DNA from: Candidatus Uhrbacteria bacterium
GTDB lineage: Bacteria; Patescibacteriota; Patescibacteriia; 2-12-FULL-60-25
Assembly: GCA_008363075.1 (NCBI GenBank)
Contig: RHKK01000010.1
Coordinates: forward strand, 1 to 52,452
Direction of reading: 5' to 3'
Length of the DNA stretch: 52,452 nucleotides
This document shows positions 14,345 through 23,578 of this stretch, in pieces. The notes below the pieces were generated by a model. It was not told where the DNA came from. It did not search any database and was given only the letters and a program-made list of their open reading frames with translations. Every line of letters begins with the position of its first letter. Positions within the stretch are counted from its first letter, which is position 1. Both the position numbers and the translations under genes were made by a program.

Positions 14345-15229
14345 TTATTGGGCGGCAAGGGTTTGCCGGATCGGTCGGACCGTGATCAGCGGGGAGTAGG
14401 CACGTGGAAGCGTTTCGCCTCTGTCGTTGCTGACGATGGCGTAAAAGCGGTCTTCGATATCCTTGGTAATCAGTTGGTAGTCGATGTCCTGCACGCACAG
14501 GTCGATGCCGCGGCAGGCTTTGATCCACGGGCCGTTTTCGCGGAAGATGTCGGTTCGCAGGTTTGCGATGTCCGTGTTGGGCTTGGAAACGGTGACGCGA
14601 AACGAGACGATCGTCGGCTGTTCGGGCGGGTGGACGACGATCGGGTCAACGGTCGTTTTGACATCCGCCTTGAGTGGTGCCGTGCTACTCGGCAAAAGAC
14701 CGTTCGCGCGGCGAAGCTCGAGATCGCGTTCGGGCATGCTCGCGGCGGCGAGTTCCGCGGAGCGGTCGAAGTCGGAGGTGTAGACGAGCGGCGCGCCGAC
14801 GCGATAATTGGAGAAGAGTGCCACGGATAATGTTTCCACGTTCAAAAGCCATTCGCTGCCGTAAAACGCGGACGCAAGCTCGGGCGTCGCAGCGCGCAGC
14901 ACGGCGCCGCGGGTCACTACGTACACGGTCGGATCCGAGGCGAAACGCACGAGACGCGAACCCGGACGCATCGTCATCGGGCCGCCGACGGGATATTGCT
15001 CAAGGTCGACGTCCGATGCGTCGTTGAGCATGCCGGGCGTACCGCCGAGCCAGCTTTGCAGCGTAGCGCCGTCGGGAAAGACGTACCGGCGTTCATTCTC
15101 GGCGAACCAATACACGGTGCCGTCGGAGGAGCGGACGAATTGTCCGGGTTCGAGCTCGGCGGCGCGTGTCGCGACCGGGAGAGCGAAGCATGCGCCGATG
15201 ATCGCCAGTGCGGGAAGAAAGTGTTTCAT
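14345..15229 (-). CDS. Secreted protein of S-layer-like type
   Basis: 294 residues. A signal peptide (about 1-24, cleavage near TRAAE) is followed by a region with QFVRSSDGTVYWFAENERRYVFPD and a second DPTVYVVTRGAVLRAATP repeat, a pattern found in surface-layer-associated proteins of Patescibacteria. The C-terminal part (about 195-294) is beta-rich with two cysteines in the KACRGIDLCVQD segment. The ATG at 15229 is chosen over a TTG 9 nt upstream. It is exported and probably surface-exposed; function unknown. Confidence 0.75.
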   Translation of the reverse strand: MKHFLPALAIIGACFALPVATRAAELEPGQFVRSSDGTVYWFAENERRYVFPDGATLQSWLGGTPGMLNDASDVDLEQYPVGGPMTMRPGSRLVRFASDPTVYVVTRGAVLRAATPELASAFYGSEWLLNVETLSVALFSNYRVGAPLVYTSDFDRSAELAAASMPERDLELRRANGLLPSSTAPLKADVKTTVDPIVVHPPEQPTIVSFRVTVSKPNTDIANLRTDIFRENGPWIKACRGIDLCVQDIDYQLITKDIEDRFYAIVSNDRGETLPRAYSPLITVRPIRQTLAAQ

Positions 15230-15260
15230 ATGCGCCAAACCTTACCGAGCGGTCTCAAAA

Positions 15261-15293
15261 AAGAAAAATCCCGTCAAGCCGGTCTGACGGGAT
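15261..15293 (-). terminator. Terminator of the beta-solenoid membrane gene
   Basis: Perfect 9-bp stem ATCCCGTCA/TGACGGGAT followed on the minus strand by TTTTTCTTTTTT. Confidence 0.85.
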
Positions 15294-15307
15294 GTGTGCT
15301 GCACCCG

Positions 15308-16486
15308 CTATCGCATCTGTTTGATCCGTTCCTCAATGAGGGCGTAGAGCCCGCCGAGGGCGAGCAGGAAGACGAGGACAAGGATGATCCAGCCGATGAC
15401 CGGGATGAGGCCGATAAAGGCGAGCAGGAAGGCGCCGATCACGGCCGATTTCCAGTCCACGCCCTTTGCCTTGCCCTTTGATCCGAGACGCCACAGCCAT
15501 GCGCCGAACACGATGCCTGCGTAGATTTTTGCCAACGCGACGGCGAACGCGTATCCGAGGCCGAGCAGGATCCCGAGCCAGCCGCCCACGATCGTGAGTC
15601 CAAGCGCGAACGCGACGATCGGCGTGAGTACGGCGAAGGCGAAGCCCGTCAGCAACGCACGGCCCGGTTTGTCGAGCGCGCGATCCGCGAGTTTGTTCGA
15701 GGTTGTGCGGAAATAACCGGCAAAGAATCCGGCCGCGATCATGAGGCCGACGAGTTCGAGCACGAAGAGCAGCGTGATGAATCCGAGCAGCGGCTTCACG
15801 AATTTCTCGGCCTCGAGCCTGCCGACCGGTTTGCCTTTGCGATATTCGACGCGATTGAACTCCACGCCGTTCGGCAGCTGCGCGCCGTCGTCCACCCGCG
15901 CTTCCTTCGGAGCGAAGACGCGCGCCTTGTTCATGAGTCGCGCGCCAGTGCCGAACCGTACGTTCTCGGCGCGGATCTCCGCGAGGCCGTCGATCGTGCC
16001 GTTGACGAGAATCGAACCGCCGGCGAGGAGCGCGTTGCGTTTCGCCGTGCCGTCAAAGACGAGCGTCCCCGCGCCCGCGACGAGGTCTCCCTCGATCGCC
16101 GCGTCCTTCGATACGAGAACGTTTCCGCCTCCGACGATCACGTCGCCGCCGACGCCGTTCAGGATCGAGACGTTCCCGCCCGCGACGCGCAGGTCGTCGC
16201 CGATTTCGCCCGCGATCGTGAGGTTCCCGCCCGCGGCCATGACGTCTTCGGACACCGGGCCGTTCAGGATCACGGTGCCGCCCGCCACGGAGACGTCGCC
16301 ATTGATACGGCCGTTGAGGATCACCGTCCCGCCGCCGACGTACAGATCGTCGTTGAGCGTTTCATCTTCCGGGAGGATGAACGTGTCGCCGCCGCGGATG
16401 GTCATGGCGGCGGCCGGCAATGCGAGCGCCGCCGACATCGCGAACACACCGAACGCGACGCCGAGTCTGGAAAGAATGTGCTTCAT
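15308..16486 (-). CDS. Secreted beta-solenoid (bactofilin-like) protein with membrane domain
   Basis: 392 residues. Signal peptide (1-27, ends ALPAAAM), then about 170 residues of short repeats such as GDVSVAGGTVILNG, which form a beta-solenoid like polymer-forming bactofilins. From about residue 235 there are four or five transmembrane helices and a short charged tail. Bactofilins are normally cytoplasmic; here the signal peptide puts the solenoid outside the membrane. It could be an envelope scaffold. Start at the ATG of MKHILSRL. Confidence 0.8.
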   Translation of the reverse strand: MKHILSRLGVAFGVFAMSAALALPAAAMTIRGGDTFILPEDETLNDDLYVGGGTVILNGRINGDVSVAGGTVILNGPVSEDVMAAGGNLTIAGEIGDDLRVAGGNVSILNGVGGDVIVGGGNVLVSKDAAIEGDLVAGAGTLVFDGTAKRNALLAGGSILVNGTIDGLAEIRAENVRFGTGARLMNKARVFAPKEARVDDGAQLPNGVEFNRVEYRKGKPVGRLEAEKFVKPLLGFITLLFVLELVGLMIAAGFFAGYFRTTSNKLADRALDKPGRALLTGFAFAVLTPIVAFALGLTIVGGWLGILLGLGYAFAVALAKIYAGIVFGAWLWRLGSKGKAKGVDWKSAVIGAFLLAFIGLIPVIGWIILVLVFLLALGGLYALIEERIKQMR

Positions 16487-16522
16487 ATGCGTCGTATGAT
16501 ACCGCGAAATGATGTTTGCGTA

Positions 16523-16560
16523 CAAAAAAACCCGCCTCCGCTCTTTCGAGCTTCGGCGGG
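16523..16560 (-). terminator. purL terminator
   Basis: Two-part stem: outer CCCGCC/GGCGGG and inner GCTC-GAAA-GAGC, then seven T on the minus strand, 7 nt after the stop. Confidence 0.85.
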
Positions 16561-16567
16561 CAAAGCC

Positions 16568-19500
16568 TTACGTCCGATCGCACCAGGCACGTGCATTCTG
16601 GAACATCCGGAGCCAGGGACCGGCTTCGAATGTCCTCCACGTCTGCGGCAGGTACGGCCATTGCCACGGGAGCACGAGACGCTCCGGATGCGGCATGAGC
16701 GCGAGGTGACGTCCGTCCGGCGAACAGAGCCCGGCCGCCGACTGCGCGCTTCCGTTCGGGTTGAACGGATAACGCATGGTCGGCTTGCCGCTCCAGTCGA
16801 CGTACGTCGCCGGGATGAGCCGAGCGTCCACGATGCGCGTCAGCGTATCGTTGCTCGGGTGTACGTCCGTGATGTCCTCGATGCCCGGCAGATGGAGCCG
16901 GCCCTCGCCGTGCGCCACCCAGCAGCCGAGCACCGAGCCAGCCATGCCGTTCAGCATGAGGGCCGGGCTCTCCTCGATGCGGAGCTGCGAAAAGCGCGAT
17001 TCGAAGCGCCCCGAGCGGTTGTGCACGAAGCGCGGTTGCCGCTCCGTCGGCAGGCCGAGGTCAGGCACCCAGCCCAAGAGAGCGAGGAGCTGACAACCGT
17101 TGCAGATGCCGAGCGAGAACGTGTCCGTGCGACGCCGGAAGCGCTCCAGCTCATCGCGCAACCGCGGGTTGTAGCGGATCATTCCCGCCCAGCCCTTGGC
17201 CGAGTCGAGTACGTCCGCGAACGAGAAGCCGCCGACGAACACGGCGCCGCGGAACCCGTCGAGGCCTACGCGTCCTTCGAGCAGGTCCGACATCGTGACG
17301 TCCCAGGCCTCGAAGCCCGCGAGGTGGAAGGCGGCGGCCATCTCGCGATCACCGTTGCTGCCCTCCGCGCGGATCACCGCGACCTTCGGCTTTGCTGCCC
17401 GCGTCAGGATCTCGGGAGCCGTCTGCCCCGGGACATAAGTGAGCCTCCGGAACGGTTCGTCGCACAGGTCGTGGGTATTCGCGCGTTCCTCGTCCGCCAG
17501 GTCGGCGGGGATTTGGAGCTTCTCGAGTTGGTAGCTCGTTTCGCTCCAGATCGCGCGCAGCTCGCACATGTCCGCCTCGAGCCTTTCCTTCCCGTTGTGA
17601 CGAACGCGGATGCGTTGATCGCACGTCGTGCGTCCGATGCACTCGGCGTGAATGCCTTGTCGCGCGAAGAATTCGAGCAGCGACAGTCCATCGACGCATT
17701 CGATGACGAGGCCCGGTTCTTGCGCGAAGAGCGTGCGGAGCGTTCCGGCGGGGGAGAAGGTCTTCACGTCGATCCCGAGGTGACCCGCGAAGGCCATCTC
17801 GAGCAGCGTCGTGATGAGTCCGCCGTCGCTCACGTCGTGCACGGAGAGCGCGAGTCCCTCGCCGAGCAGATCCTGCGTGGCGGAGAAGACGCGCTTCAAG
17901 ATCTCCGCGTCCGCGTCGGGCGGATCGTCGCCGAGCTGCCCGTACGCTTGCGCCAGCGCCGACCCGCCGAGGCGGTAGACGTTGGGCGAGAGACTTATGT
18001 GCACGAGCGCGTTGCCCGCACCCTTGAGGTCGGGCGTGGCCTTGCGGGCTACGTCCGGCATGGTGGCATACGCCTTCACGATGAGCGTCGGCGGCGATTC
18101 GATGTCGCCGGCCGCCATCGAAAGCGAATCCTTTCCGCCGTCGATCGCGCAGCCAAGCTGCACGCAGAACGTCGAGAGGGCATCGCAGGCGTCATAGAGC
18201 CAGGCATCGCGTCCCGGTTTCTTCGCCGCGAGCATCCAGTTGGCCGAGGCTTTGACGCCCTCGAGATCGGATGCGGTGTCGATGCGCGCGCCGGCCATGT
18301 TGAGGATGGCTTCGGTCATCGCGAGCCGCGCGGCCGCGCCCGGGGAAAGCATACCCGCGATGGGTTGCTCGCCGAGCGCATGCACGGTTCCCGACCGGCC
18401 AAAGTATCCATCCGCCAGGACGGAGAAGTCGGCGACGGGAAGTTGGGCCGGGCCCACGCATTGCTGCTGGGCGATTCGGCCGCCGACGCTGCGGTCGACC
18501 TTGTGCACGAGGAAGCCCTTCGACCCCACGGACACGAGACGCAGCACACGTTCGAGCGCCGCGCGAACCGTGAGATCCCGCGGCCATTCGAGCGGCTTCA
18601 CATCGAAGCGCCGACGCGTGTCCGTGTAGGACTTCCGCGGCAGCGAGCCGAGGATGTGCTCGAGCGGCAGGCTGACGGGCATGGTTCCATCTTCCCGTTC
18701 GAGCGTGATGCGTCCGTCGCGGGTCACCGAGCCGATCACCGCGAGAGGGCAACCTTCGCGCTCGGCGATGCCTTTGAGCTCTTCGAGCCGGTGGGCCCGG
18801 ATGAGCACGACCTCGCGTTCCTGCGCCTCGTTGCCCCAGAGCTCGAGGATGGAGAGGCTCGCGTCGCCGCACGGGATGTCCCGGAGGACAATACGCCCCC
18901 CGGACGGGAAGACGAGCTCGGGGACGGCGTTCGAAAGCCCGCCCGCACCCAAGTCATGCGTCGAGACGAACGGGTTCGCCTTGTCGAGTTCGAGGCAGGC
19001 ACGGATGACGCGCGACATCCGTTGTTCCATCTGCGGCGCGCCGCGTTGCACCGACTTGAAGTCGAGCTCCGCGTCGTTCGCGCCGCCGACCATCGAGCTG
19101 GCCGCTCCTCCGCCCACGCCGATCCGGTATCCCGGACCGCCGAGTTGCACGATGAGCATGCCCGACTCGGGTACTCCCTTGTGCAGATGCTCGTCGCGGA
19201 TCGACCCCGCGCCGCCGACGTATACGATCGGCTTGTGCCAGGCGTAGTGACGTTCGTCGGGCGCGGTGAGCGCGAAGCTGCGGCAGACGCCGGCCGTGAC
19301 GGGATCGCCGAAGCAATTCCCGTAGGCCGAGACGCCGTCGCTCGCGCGGATGAGGATCTCGAGCGGCGAGGCCGCGTAGCTCGGATGCGGAACCGCATCC
19401 TGCTCGAACGGCAGGGTGTATCCCGGGATCCGGAGCGCGCCGACGAGGTAGCCGGCCGCGCTCATGCCGAGCTGGCCGCCGCGACCGACCGACAGCCGGT

Positions 19501-20368
19501 CACGGAATTCGCCGCCCGACCCGGTGGCCGCCCCGTCGAAGGGGGCGATCATGCTCGGGTGGTTGTGCGTTTCCGCCTTGTTAGTCGGATGCACGAGCCG
19601 TCGTTCGATGACGAGCGGACCCGGGAGTCCCGGACGGCTCGGGACGAAGAGCTCGATCTCCCGTCCGCGGATTGCGGACGCGTCGTCCGCGAAGGCGAGC
19701 ACCGAGTTTCCGGAACGGCGCTTCCACGGAGCCTTGATGAGATCGAACGGGGAGTGCGGCAGGCGCATGCCGTCGATCTCGTGTACGCCCGCGAAGCGAT
19801 GGTGGCGCGAGTGCTCGGAATTCGCATTCGCGATTTGGAAGAGCTCGACGTCGGTCGGGTTGCGCTTCTCCGTCTCGCGGAAGAGGTGCAGGAGCATCGC
19901 GATGTCGTTCGCGTCGAAGCCGCATCCGAACTCGCCGCTGAAGCGGGCGAGGTTCTCGGCGCCGAGATCGCTCAGCGCGTCCACCTCGAACGAGGCGACG
20001 GGCGCGATCGTGAGGCCGAGCGTCTGCGGCGGCGTCGCATAGACCATCTGGGTCATGCGGTCGAACGCGAACGGCCTGTTCGCGCGCATCGAGCGTTCGA
20101 GTCGCATCACCTTGCCGAGCCCGCAGGCGCGGCAGATGTCGACGGCCGTCGAGGAGAAGGCGGTCTCGAAGTTGGGCCGGGGCCCGACCTCGAAGATCTC
20201 GCCCTCGAGGAACGACGCGCGGCCGTAGCGATCCGGCTCGAACGTCTCCGAGAGGAGCCAGTCGAGGGTGCCCTCCTCGTCGGGCGTGAGCGGATCGCTC
20301 GTTTCGACGTAGAAGCACCACTCGCGCGGCTCTTCCCCGTCGATCCTGCGGAACCGGGTGATGAGCAT
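16568..20368 (-). CDS. purL: Phosphoribosylformylglycinamidine synthase (single-chain)
   Basis: 1266 residues, the large fused form. The N-terminal and two PurM-like ATP-binding halves (ETHNHPSMIAPFDGAATGSGG, and VSDGGLITTLLEMAFAG) are followed by a C-terminal glutaminase with nucleophile GICNGCQ and MPHPER histidine. It converts FGAR to FGAM with glutamine and ATP. The start is set by GGAAAGGA before the ATG; the longer frame upstream is not PurL. Codon choice is strongly GC-ending. Single-gene unit: purN lies 113 nt upstream with its own terminator in between. De novo purine enzymes are uncommon in reduced Patescibacteria. Confidence 0.96.
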   Translation of the reverse strand: MLITRFRRIDGEEPREWCFYVETSDPLTPDEEGTLDWLLSETFEPDRYGRASFLEGEIFEVGPRPNFETAFSSTAVDICRACGLGKVMRLERSMRANRPFAFDRMTQMVYATPPQTLGLTIAPVASFEVDALSDLGAENLARFSGEFGCGFDANDIAMLLHLFRETEKRNPTDVELFQIANANSEHSRHHRFAGVHEIDGMRLPHSPFDLIKAPWKRRSGNSVLAFADDASAIRGREIELFVPSRPGLPGPLVIERRLVHPTNKAETHNHPSMIAPFDGAATGSGGEFRDRLSVGRGGQLGMSAAGYLVGALRIPGYTLPFEQDAVPHPSYAASPLEILIRASDGVSAYGNCFGDPVTAGVCRSFALTAPDERHYAWHKPIVYVGGAGSIRDEHLHKGVPESGMLIVQLGGPGYRIGVGGGAASSMVGGANDAELDFKSVQRGAPQMEQRMSRVIRACLELDKANPFVSTHDLGAGGLSNAVPELVFPSGGRIVLRDIPCGDASLSILELWGNEAQEREVVLIRAHRLEELKGIAEREGCPLAVIGSVTRDGRITLEREDGTMPVSLPLEHILGSLPRKSYTDTRRRFDVKPLEWPRDLTVRAALERVLRLVSVGSKGFLVHKVDRSVGGRIAQQQCVGPAQLPVADFSVLADGYFGRSGTVHALGEQPIAGMLSPGAAARLAMTEAILNMAGARIDTASDLEGVKASANWMLAAKKPGRDAWLYDACDALSTFCVQLGCAIDGGKDSLSMAAGDIESPPTLIVKAYATMPDVARKATPDLKGAGNALVHISLSPNVYRLGGSALAQAYGQLGDDPPDADAEILKRVFSATQDLLGEGLALSVHDVSDGGLITTLLEMAFAGHLGIDVKTFSPAGTLRTLFAQEPGLVIECVDGLSLLEFFARQGIHAECIGRTTCDQRIRVRHNGKERLEADMCELRAIWSETSYQLEKLQIPADLADEERANTHDLCDEPFRRLTYVPGQTAPEILTRAAKPKVAVIRAEGSNGDREMAAAFHLAGFEAWDVTMSDLLEGRVGLDGFRGAVFVGGFSFADVLDSAKGWAGMIRYNPRLRDELERFRRRTDTFSLGICNGCQLLALLGWVPDLGLPTERQPRFVHNRSGRFESRFSQLRIEESPALMLNGMAGSVLGCWVAHGEGRLHLPGIEDITDVHPSNDTLTRIVDARLIPATYVDWSGKPTMRYPFNPNGSAQSAAGLCSPDGRHLALMPHPERLVLPWQWPYLPQTWRTFEAGPWLRMFQNARAWCDRT

Positions 20369-20462
20369 GGCAGATCCTTTCCGGCTTGGAGCCCGAGTTT
20401 TGGTTGTCGAAAGGGCTCCAAAGAGCCGTCGCGATTTTACGGATCGAGCGGGAAAAGGCAAA

Positions 20463-20493
20463 TAAAAAAGCCCGTCGGGATTATCCCTTCGGG
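20463..20493 (-). terminator. purN terminator containing the stop codon
   Basis: CCCG/CGGG with inner GGGA/TCCC, then six T on the minus strand. The purN stop at 20481-20483 lies in the loop region. Confidence 0.75.
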
Positions 20494-21221
20494 TAGAGGA
20501 TCTGCGCCATCTGTTTCGCGATTTCGAGGGACGCTCGCTGGTGTGGCGGCACCAGTCGGGTTTCCCGAATGCGATCTTGAGCTTCTCCGTCCGCGAACCG
20601 GCGTAATGCTTCGATCTGGACGCGCCATTCGACCTCGAGCGCGCGCTGCTGCAGGTCTTCAACCGTGTCCTTTGGCAGGATCGGTACGCGCTCCGCATGC
20701 ACCACGTTGCCGAGATCAAACTCCGGCGTCACGCGATGCGCGACAACCTCGGTCCACTGCTCCTCGCGCTTCGCGTGGGTCATGCGCGAGAAGAGCAGTC
20801 TCGCCGCGTGCACGCGGCGGCCGTACATGCCTTTCCCGCCGAAATCCGGGTAGCCCGGATCGAGCGGCCCCGGATGTTGGTTCACGATGCGGTCGTGGAA
20901 GGCCTCGACGACGTTCGCCGGCGTGAGCGGCAACCAGCCGTATTGACCGATGAAGTTCACGCCATGCCGTCGACACTTCTCGAGGAGAACGTCCCCGTAG
21001 TCGTTCGGGAACGCCCGTGGCCGAATCGTCATGACGTTGCGACATGCCACACCGCCATCAACCGCTTTACGCAGGCCGGCCGCCTCCGGATTGCTCGAGA
21101 TGACGAGAACGGGATCGATCTTTCCGGTGAGCGGACCGTTGCGCCATGCGTTGAGGATGGCGGACATGGTGGTACCGCCGCCCGAGATGAGCAGGGCCAG
21201 CCGGAGTGGATTTTGCGTCAC
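20481..21221 (-). CDS. purN: Phosphoribosylglycinamide formyltransferase-like protein
   Basis: 246 residues, longer than classical PurN (about 200). N-terminal SGGGTTMSAIL matches the substrate phosphate loop; catalytic equivalents are N114 and H116 in NQHPGPLDPGYPDFGGKGMYG and D169 in TPEFDLG. It would add the first formyl group to GAR. The GTG start has GGAGGAG 4 nt upstream. The insertion around residues 120-140 and the extended C-terminus are unlike the E. coli enzyme. purL lies downstream on the same strand. Confidence 0.85.
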   Translation of the reverse strand: MTQNPLRLALLISGGGTTMSAILNAWRNGPLTGKIDPVLVISSNPEAAGLRKAVDGGVACRNVMTIRPRAFPNDYGDVLLEKCRRHGVNFIGQYGWLPLTPANVVEAFHDRIVNQHPGPLDPGYPDFGGKGMYGRRVHAARLLFSRMTHAKREEQWTEVVAHRVTPEFDLGNVVHAERVPILPKDTVEDLQQRALEVEWRVQIEALRRFADGEAQDRIRETRLVPPHQRASLEIAKQMAQILYPKG

Positions 21222-21283
21222 GAACTCCTCCTTGAATTGTTGAACGGAACCGCCGTGATGTTACAGTTTCGATATGTTCTTGC

Positions 21284-21313
21284 AAACCAAAACCCCGACC
21301 GGAGGCGGGGTTT
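21284..21313 (-). terminator. Terminator of the secreted protein gene
   Basis: AAACCCCG/CGGGGTTT stem with an 8-nt loop, followed by TTGG on the minus strand. Confidence 0.75.
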
Positions 21314-21319
21314 GTGCTT

Positions 21320-22408
21320 TTATTGAACCAGCGCCTTCCACGTTGTTACACGGCCTCCAGAATCTCGTAGCGCATAACGAATGACAAAATGTCCATTACT
21401 GCGTCTTACATCGTAGCCTACAGGCTTGAGAACGGTATTAGGGATCCCATGAAGAAGGAACGCCTTTTGTGAGGCATGGTACTTGAATGCGACCCCGACA
21501 TTGGGTATTTCCAAAAGGAAGGGGTCTAGATCGCGCTCTAGCCAATACTGCAAACCCGTTAACACAGGATCATTAACGTTCCGAGTTGCTTCTTCAACCC
21601 AAGCGCCACCATCAGAAATAAAGTAGCGTGTTTGTTGAAGAGGTGCGTCTGAACGGGTTTCTATCAGTTCGAAGCCATTTGGGAAACGGGAGAAGTACCA
21701 GGTAATCCAACCACCTTCGGGAATTTGTTCAGCGGCTAAGTCCTTAAACCAAGGGGGATTTACCGTAACGGCGTTTCCACGAGCATTGATAAGAGTGATA
21801 GCGCTTGTTCCATGAATTATTTTGGAATAGCCGCTCTCACCTTCTTTGATCCTTGAGACAAGACTGAGTCGGCCTCGAACCTGAACGATGCCTCCGTTTT
21901 CAATAATTGGGCCACCGGACGTCTGTTCGTATTCCGGAGCAAAAGACGTTTGGCTCACGATTGCGTTTTGGATTGAGTTCCAACTCCCCGTCTGCACGGT
22001 TGTAGCAAGTTTTTCTATGACGTAATTTGGGGACTGTTGAAAGCTATGCGCATCGGAACGGAGGTAGGAAGTCGTTTCATTCAGACACCCCGCAAGACGC
22101 ATTGGGTTGTATCGGAGCCCTTGTTGGTCTTCCCAAAATCGCCCAGTAGATCTTCCTAAGGCATCTCGTTCTTCAATAAGGATTTTGCTCGCTGGAAATA
22201 CTTCCGTACTCCATTCAACAAACGTCCGGTCTCCGCATGGCTGGATCTTTTGGAGTTTGGCGCCTGCGAGTGCTCGGGCTGGTTTTGTGATCAAGAATGT
22301 GGAAGTTTGCTGTTTGGAAATGATCGGTGTTGGGACAACGGCCGCGCGTGCCATCGAGGGTAAACATACGGAGACCAGCGATAATAGAGCAAGGAATCGT
22401 TTGATCAT
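21320..22408 (-). CDS. Secreted hypothetical protein
   Basis: 362 residues with a signal peptide (about 1-22, VCLPSMARAA). The rest is beta-rich and soluble with no domain I recognise; aromatic-rich stretches such as GGWITWYFSRFPNGFEL suggest a surface role. Its base composition is visibly more AT-rich than purN or rplK on either side, and its codons are less GC-ending, which hints at separate ancestry. No ribosome site precedes the ATG. A terminator follows. Confidence 0.7.
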   Translation of the reverse strand: MIKRFLALLSLVSVCLPSMARAAVVPTPIISKQQTSTFLITKPARALAGAKLQKIQPCGDRTFVEWSTEVFPASKILIEERDALGRSTGRFWEDQQGLRYNPMRLAGCLNETTSYLRSDAHSFQQSPNYVIEKLATTVQTGSWNSIQNAIVSQTSFAPEYEQTSGGPIIENGGIVQVRGRLSLVSRIKEGESGYSKIIHGTSAITLINARGNAVTVNPPWFKDLAAEQIPEGGWITWYFSRFPNGFELIETRSDAPLQQTRYFISDGGAWVEEATRNVNDPVLTGLQYWLERDLDPFLLEIPNVGVAFKYHASQKAFLLHGIPNTVLKPVGYDVRRSNGHFVIRYALRDSGGRVTTWKALVQ

Positions 22409-22426
22409 AATATTCTTAATATTAAC

Positions 22427-22454
22427 ACAAACCCCGCCGGAGGGCGGGGTTTGT
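22427..22454 (-). terminator. rplK terminator
   Basis: Perfect 12-bp stem ACAAACCCCGCC/GGCGGGGTTTGT, loop GGAG in plus sense, ending 2 nt before the rplK stop. Confidence 0.85.
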
Positions 22455-22456
22455 TC

Positions 22457-22882
22457 TTATGCCGTCACTTCGATGCCCATGTTGCGGGCGGTGCCTTCGA
22501 CCTGGCGCATCGCTGCTTCCACGTCGTGGCAGTTCAGGTCCGGCATCTTCTTTTCCGCGATCTCGCGGACTTGCGCCTTCGTCACCTTGCCGACCTTTTC
22601 GACGTTCGGCTTGCCCGCGCCTTTCTCGATCTTCGCGGCCTTCATGAGGAGTGCGGAAACCGGCGGGGTCTTGAGGATGAAGTCGTACGAGCGGTCTTCG
22701 TACAACGAGATCACGGCCGGGACGACCTCGCCGATGCGGTCCTGCGTCGCGGCGTTGATGCGCTGGCAGAATTCGGCGATGTTCATGCCGTGCTGACCGA
22801 GCGCCGGGCCGAGCGGAGGCGCAGGCGTGGCCTTGCCGCCGATGACCTGGACCTTGATCAAGGTCTTAATTTTTTTAGCCAT
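22457..22882 (-). CDS. rplK: 50S ribosomal protein L11
   Basis: 141 residues. [26 protein letters not shown] is the conserved N-terminal domain; the C-terminal domain binds the 23S GTPase centre. Start is ATG of MAKKIKTL; the in-frame extension upstream is made of word repeat and is not L11. Third gene of secE-nusG-rplK, with the repeat spacer between it and nusG. rplA, rplJ and rplL do not follow. Confidence 0.97.
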   Translation of the reverse strand: MAKKIKTLIKVQVIGGKATPAPPLGPALGQHGMNIAEFCQRINAATQDRIGEVVPAVISLYEDRSYDFILKTPPVSALLMKAAKIEKGAGKPNVEKVGKVTKAQVREIAEKKMPDLNCHDVEAAMRQVEGTARNMGIEVTA

Positions 22883-22894
22883 ATCGGAAGGGTG

Positions 22895-22925
22895 GAGTGA
22901 GTAGTGAGTAGGCTGGTAGCCTGAT
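22895..22925. repeat. GTGAGTAG word-repeat, left arm (rplK-nusG spacer)
   Basis: GTGAGTAGTGAGTAG followed by a GTAGCCTGA-type tail. Its inverted arm is at 22996-23025. The word is the same as at 5797-6205, here enclosing about 70 nt and no gene. Confidence 0.8.
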
Positions 22926-22995
22926 GGGCGGGAAGCAAGCGCCCTTTGCGTAACAGTTGGCAGTTTTATAGCGGATTCCGAGTTTTTGGTCAAGG

Positions 22996-23025
22996 TCAGG
23001 CTACTCACTACTTCCTACTCACTGG
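22996..23025. repeat. GTGAGTAG word-repeat, right arm
   Basis: TCAGGCTACTCACTACTT and further CCTACTCACT, inverse of the left arm, ending 1 nt before the nusG stop. Confidence 0.8.
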
Positions 23026-23026
23026 C

Positions 23027-23575
23027 TTAAATTTTCTTGACCTGCGTGAAGTCGAGTTCGAGCGGGGTTTCGCGGCCGAACATCGAGACGAGCACCTTCA
23101 CTTTGCCGCGCTGGGCATCGATCTCGTTGACCTTGCCTTCGAAGCCTTTGAACGGCCCGTCGCCGATCTTTACGGCCATGCCCGGCTGGAGATCCACCAT
23201 CACGGTCGGTTCTTCCTTGGTGACCGCGCGTTTCATGATCGCGTCGATTTCTTCCTGCGAGAGCGGGGAAGGCGTCGTGCCCGTGCCGATGAAGCCCGTC
23301 ACGTTCGGCGTGTTGCGCACCACGTACCACGAGTCGTCCGTCACGTTCATTTCGACGAGCACGTAGCCCGGGTAAATCTTTTCCTCGATGACGCGGCGCT
23401 TGCCGTTCTTGATCTTGATCTTCTTCTCCTTCGGGACCATCACATTGAAGATGAAGTTTTGCATGTTGAGCGCGGAGATGCGTTGCTTGAGGGATTCGGC
23501 GACCGCCTCCTCATACCCGGAATAGGTATGGATGGCGTACCAGCGGCGGCCGTATCCGGCGGTTTGCTTGGCCAT
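23027..23575 (-). CDS. nusG: Transcription termination/antitermination protein NusG
   Basis: 182 residues. NGN domain (about 10-115: WYAIHTYSGYEEAVAESL and EKIYPGYVLVEM) and C-terminal KOW domain (about 128-182: GMAVKIGDGPFKGFEGKV). NusG binds RNA polymerase and, via KOW, Rho or ribosomal protein S10. It follows secE by 3 nt, the usual order. Confidence 0.97.
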   Translation of the reverse strand: MAKQTAGYGRRWYAIHTYSGYEEAVAESLKQRISALNMQNFIFNVMVPKEKKIKIKNGKRRVIEEKIYPGYVLVEMNVTDDSWYVVRNTPNVTGFIGTGTTPSPLSQEEIDAIMKRAVTKEEPTVMVDLQPGMAVKIGDGPFKGFEGKVNEIDAQRGKVKVLVSMFGRETPLELDFTQVKKI

Positions 23576-23578
23576 AGA

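Noticed and set aside
16478-20926. Very long open frame on the plus strand opposite purL
   Set aside because: It mirrors the GC-ending codons of purL, has no family features and is Arg/Glu/His-biased; purL on the minus strand has full catalytic motifs.
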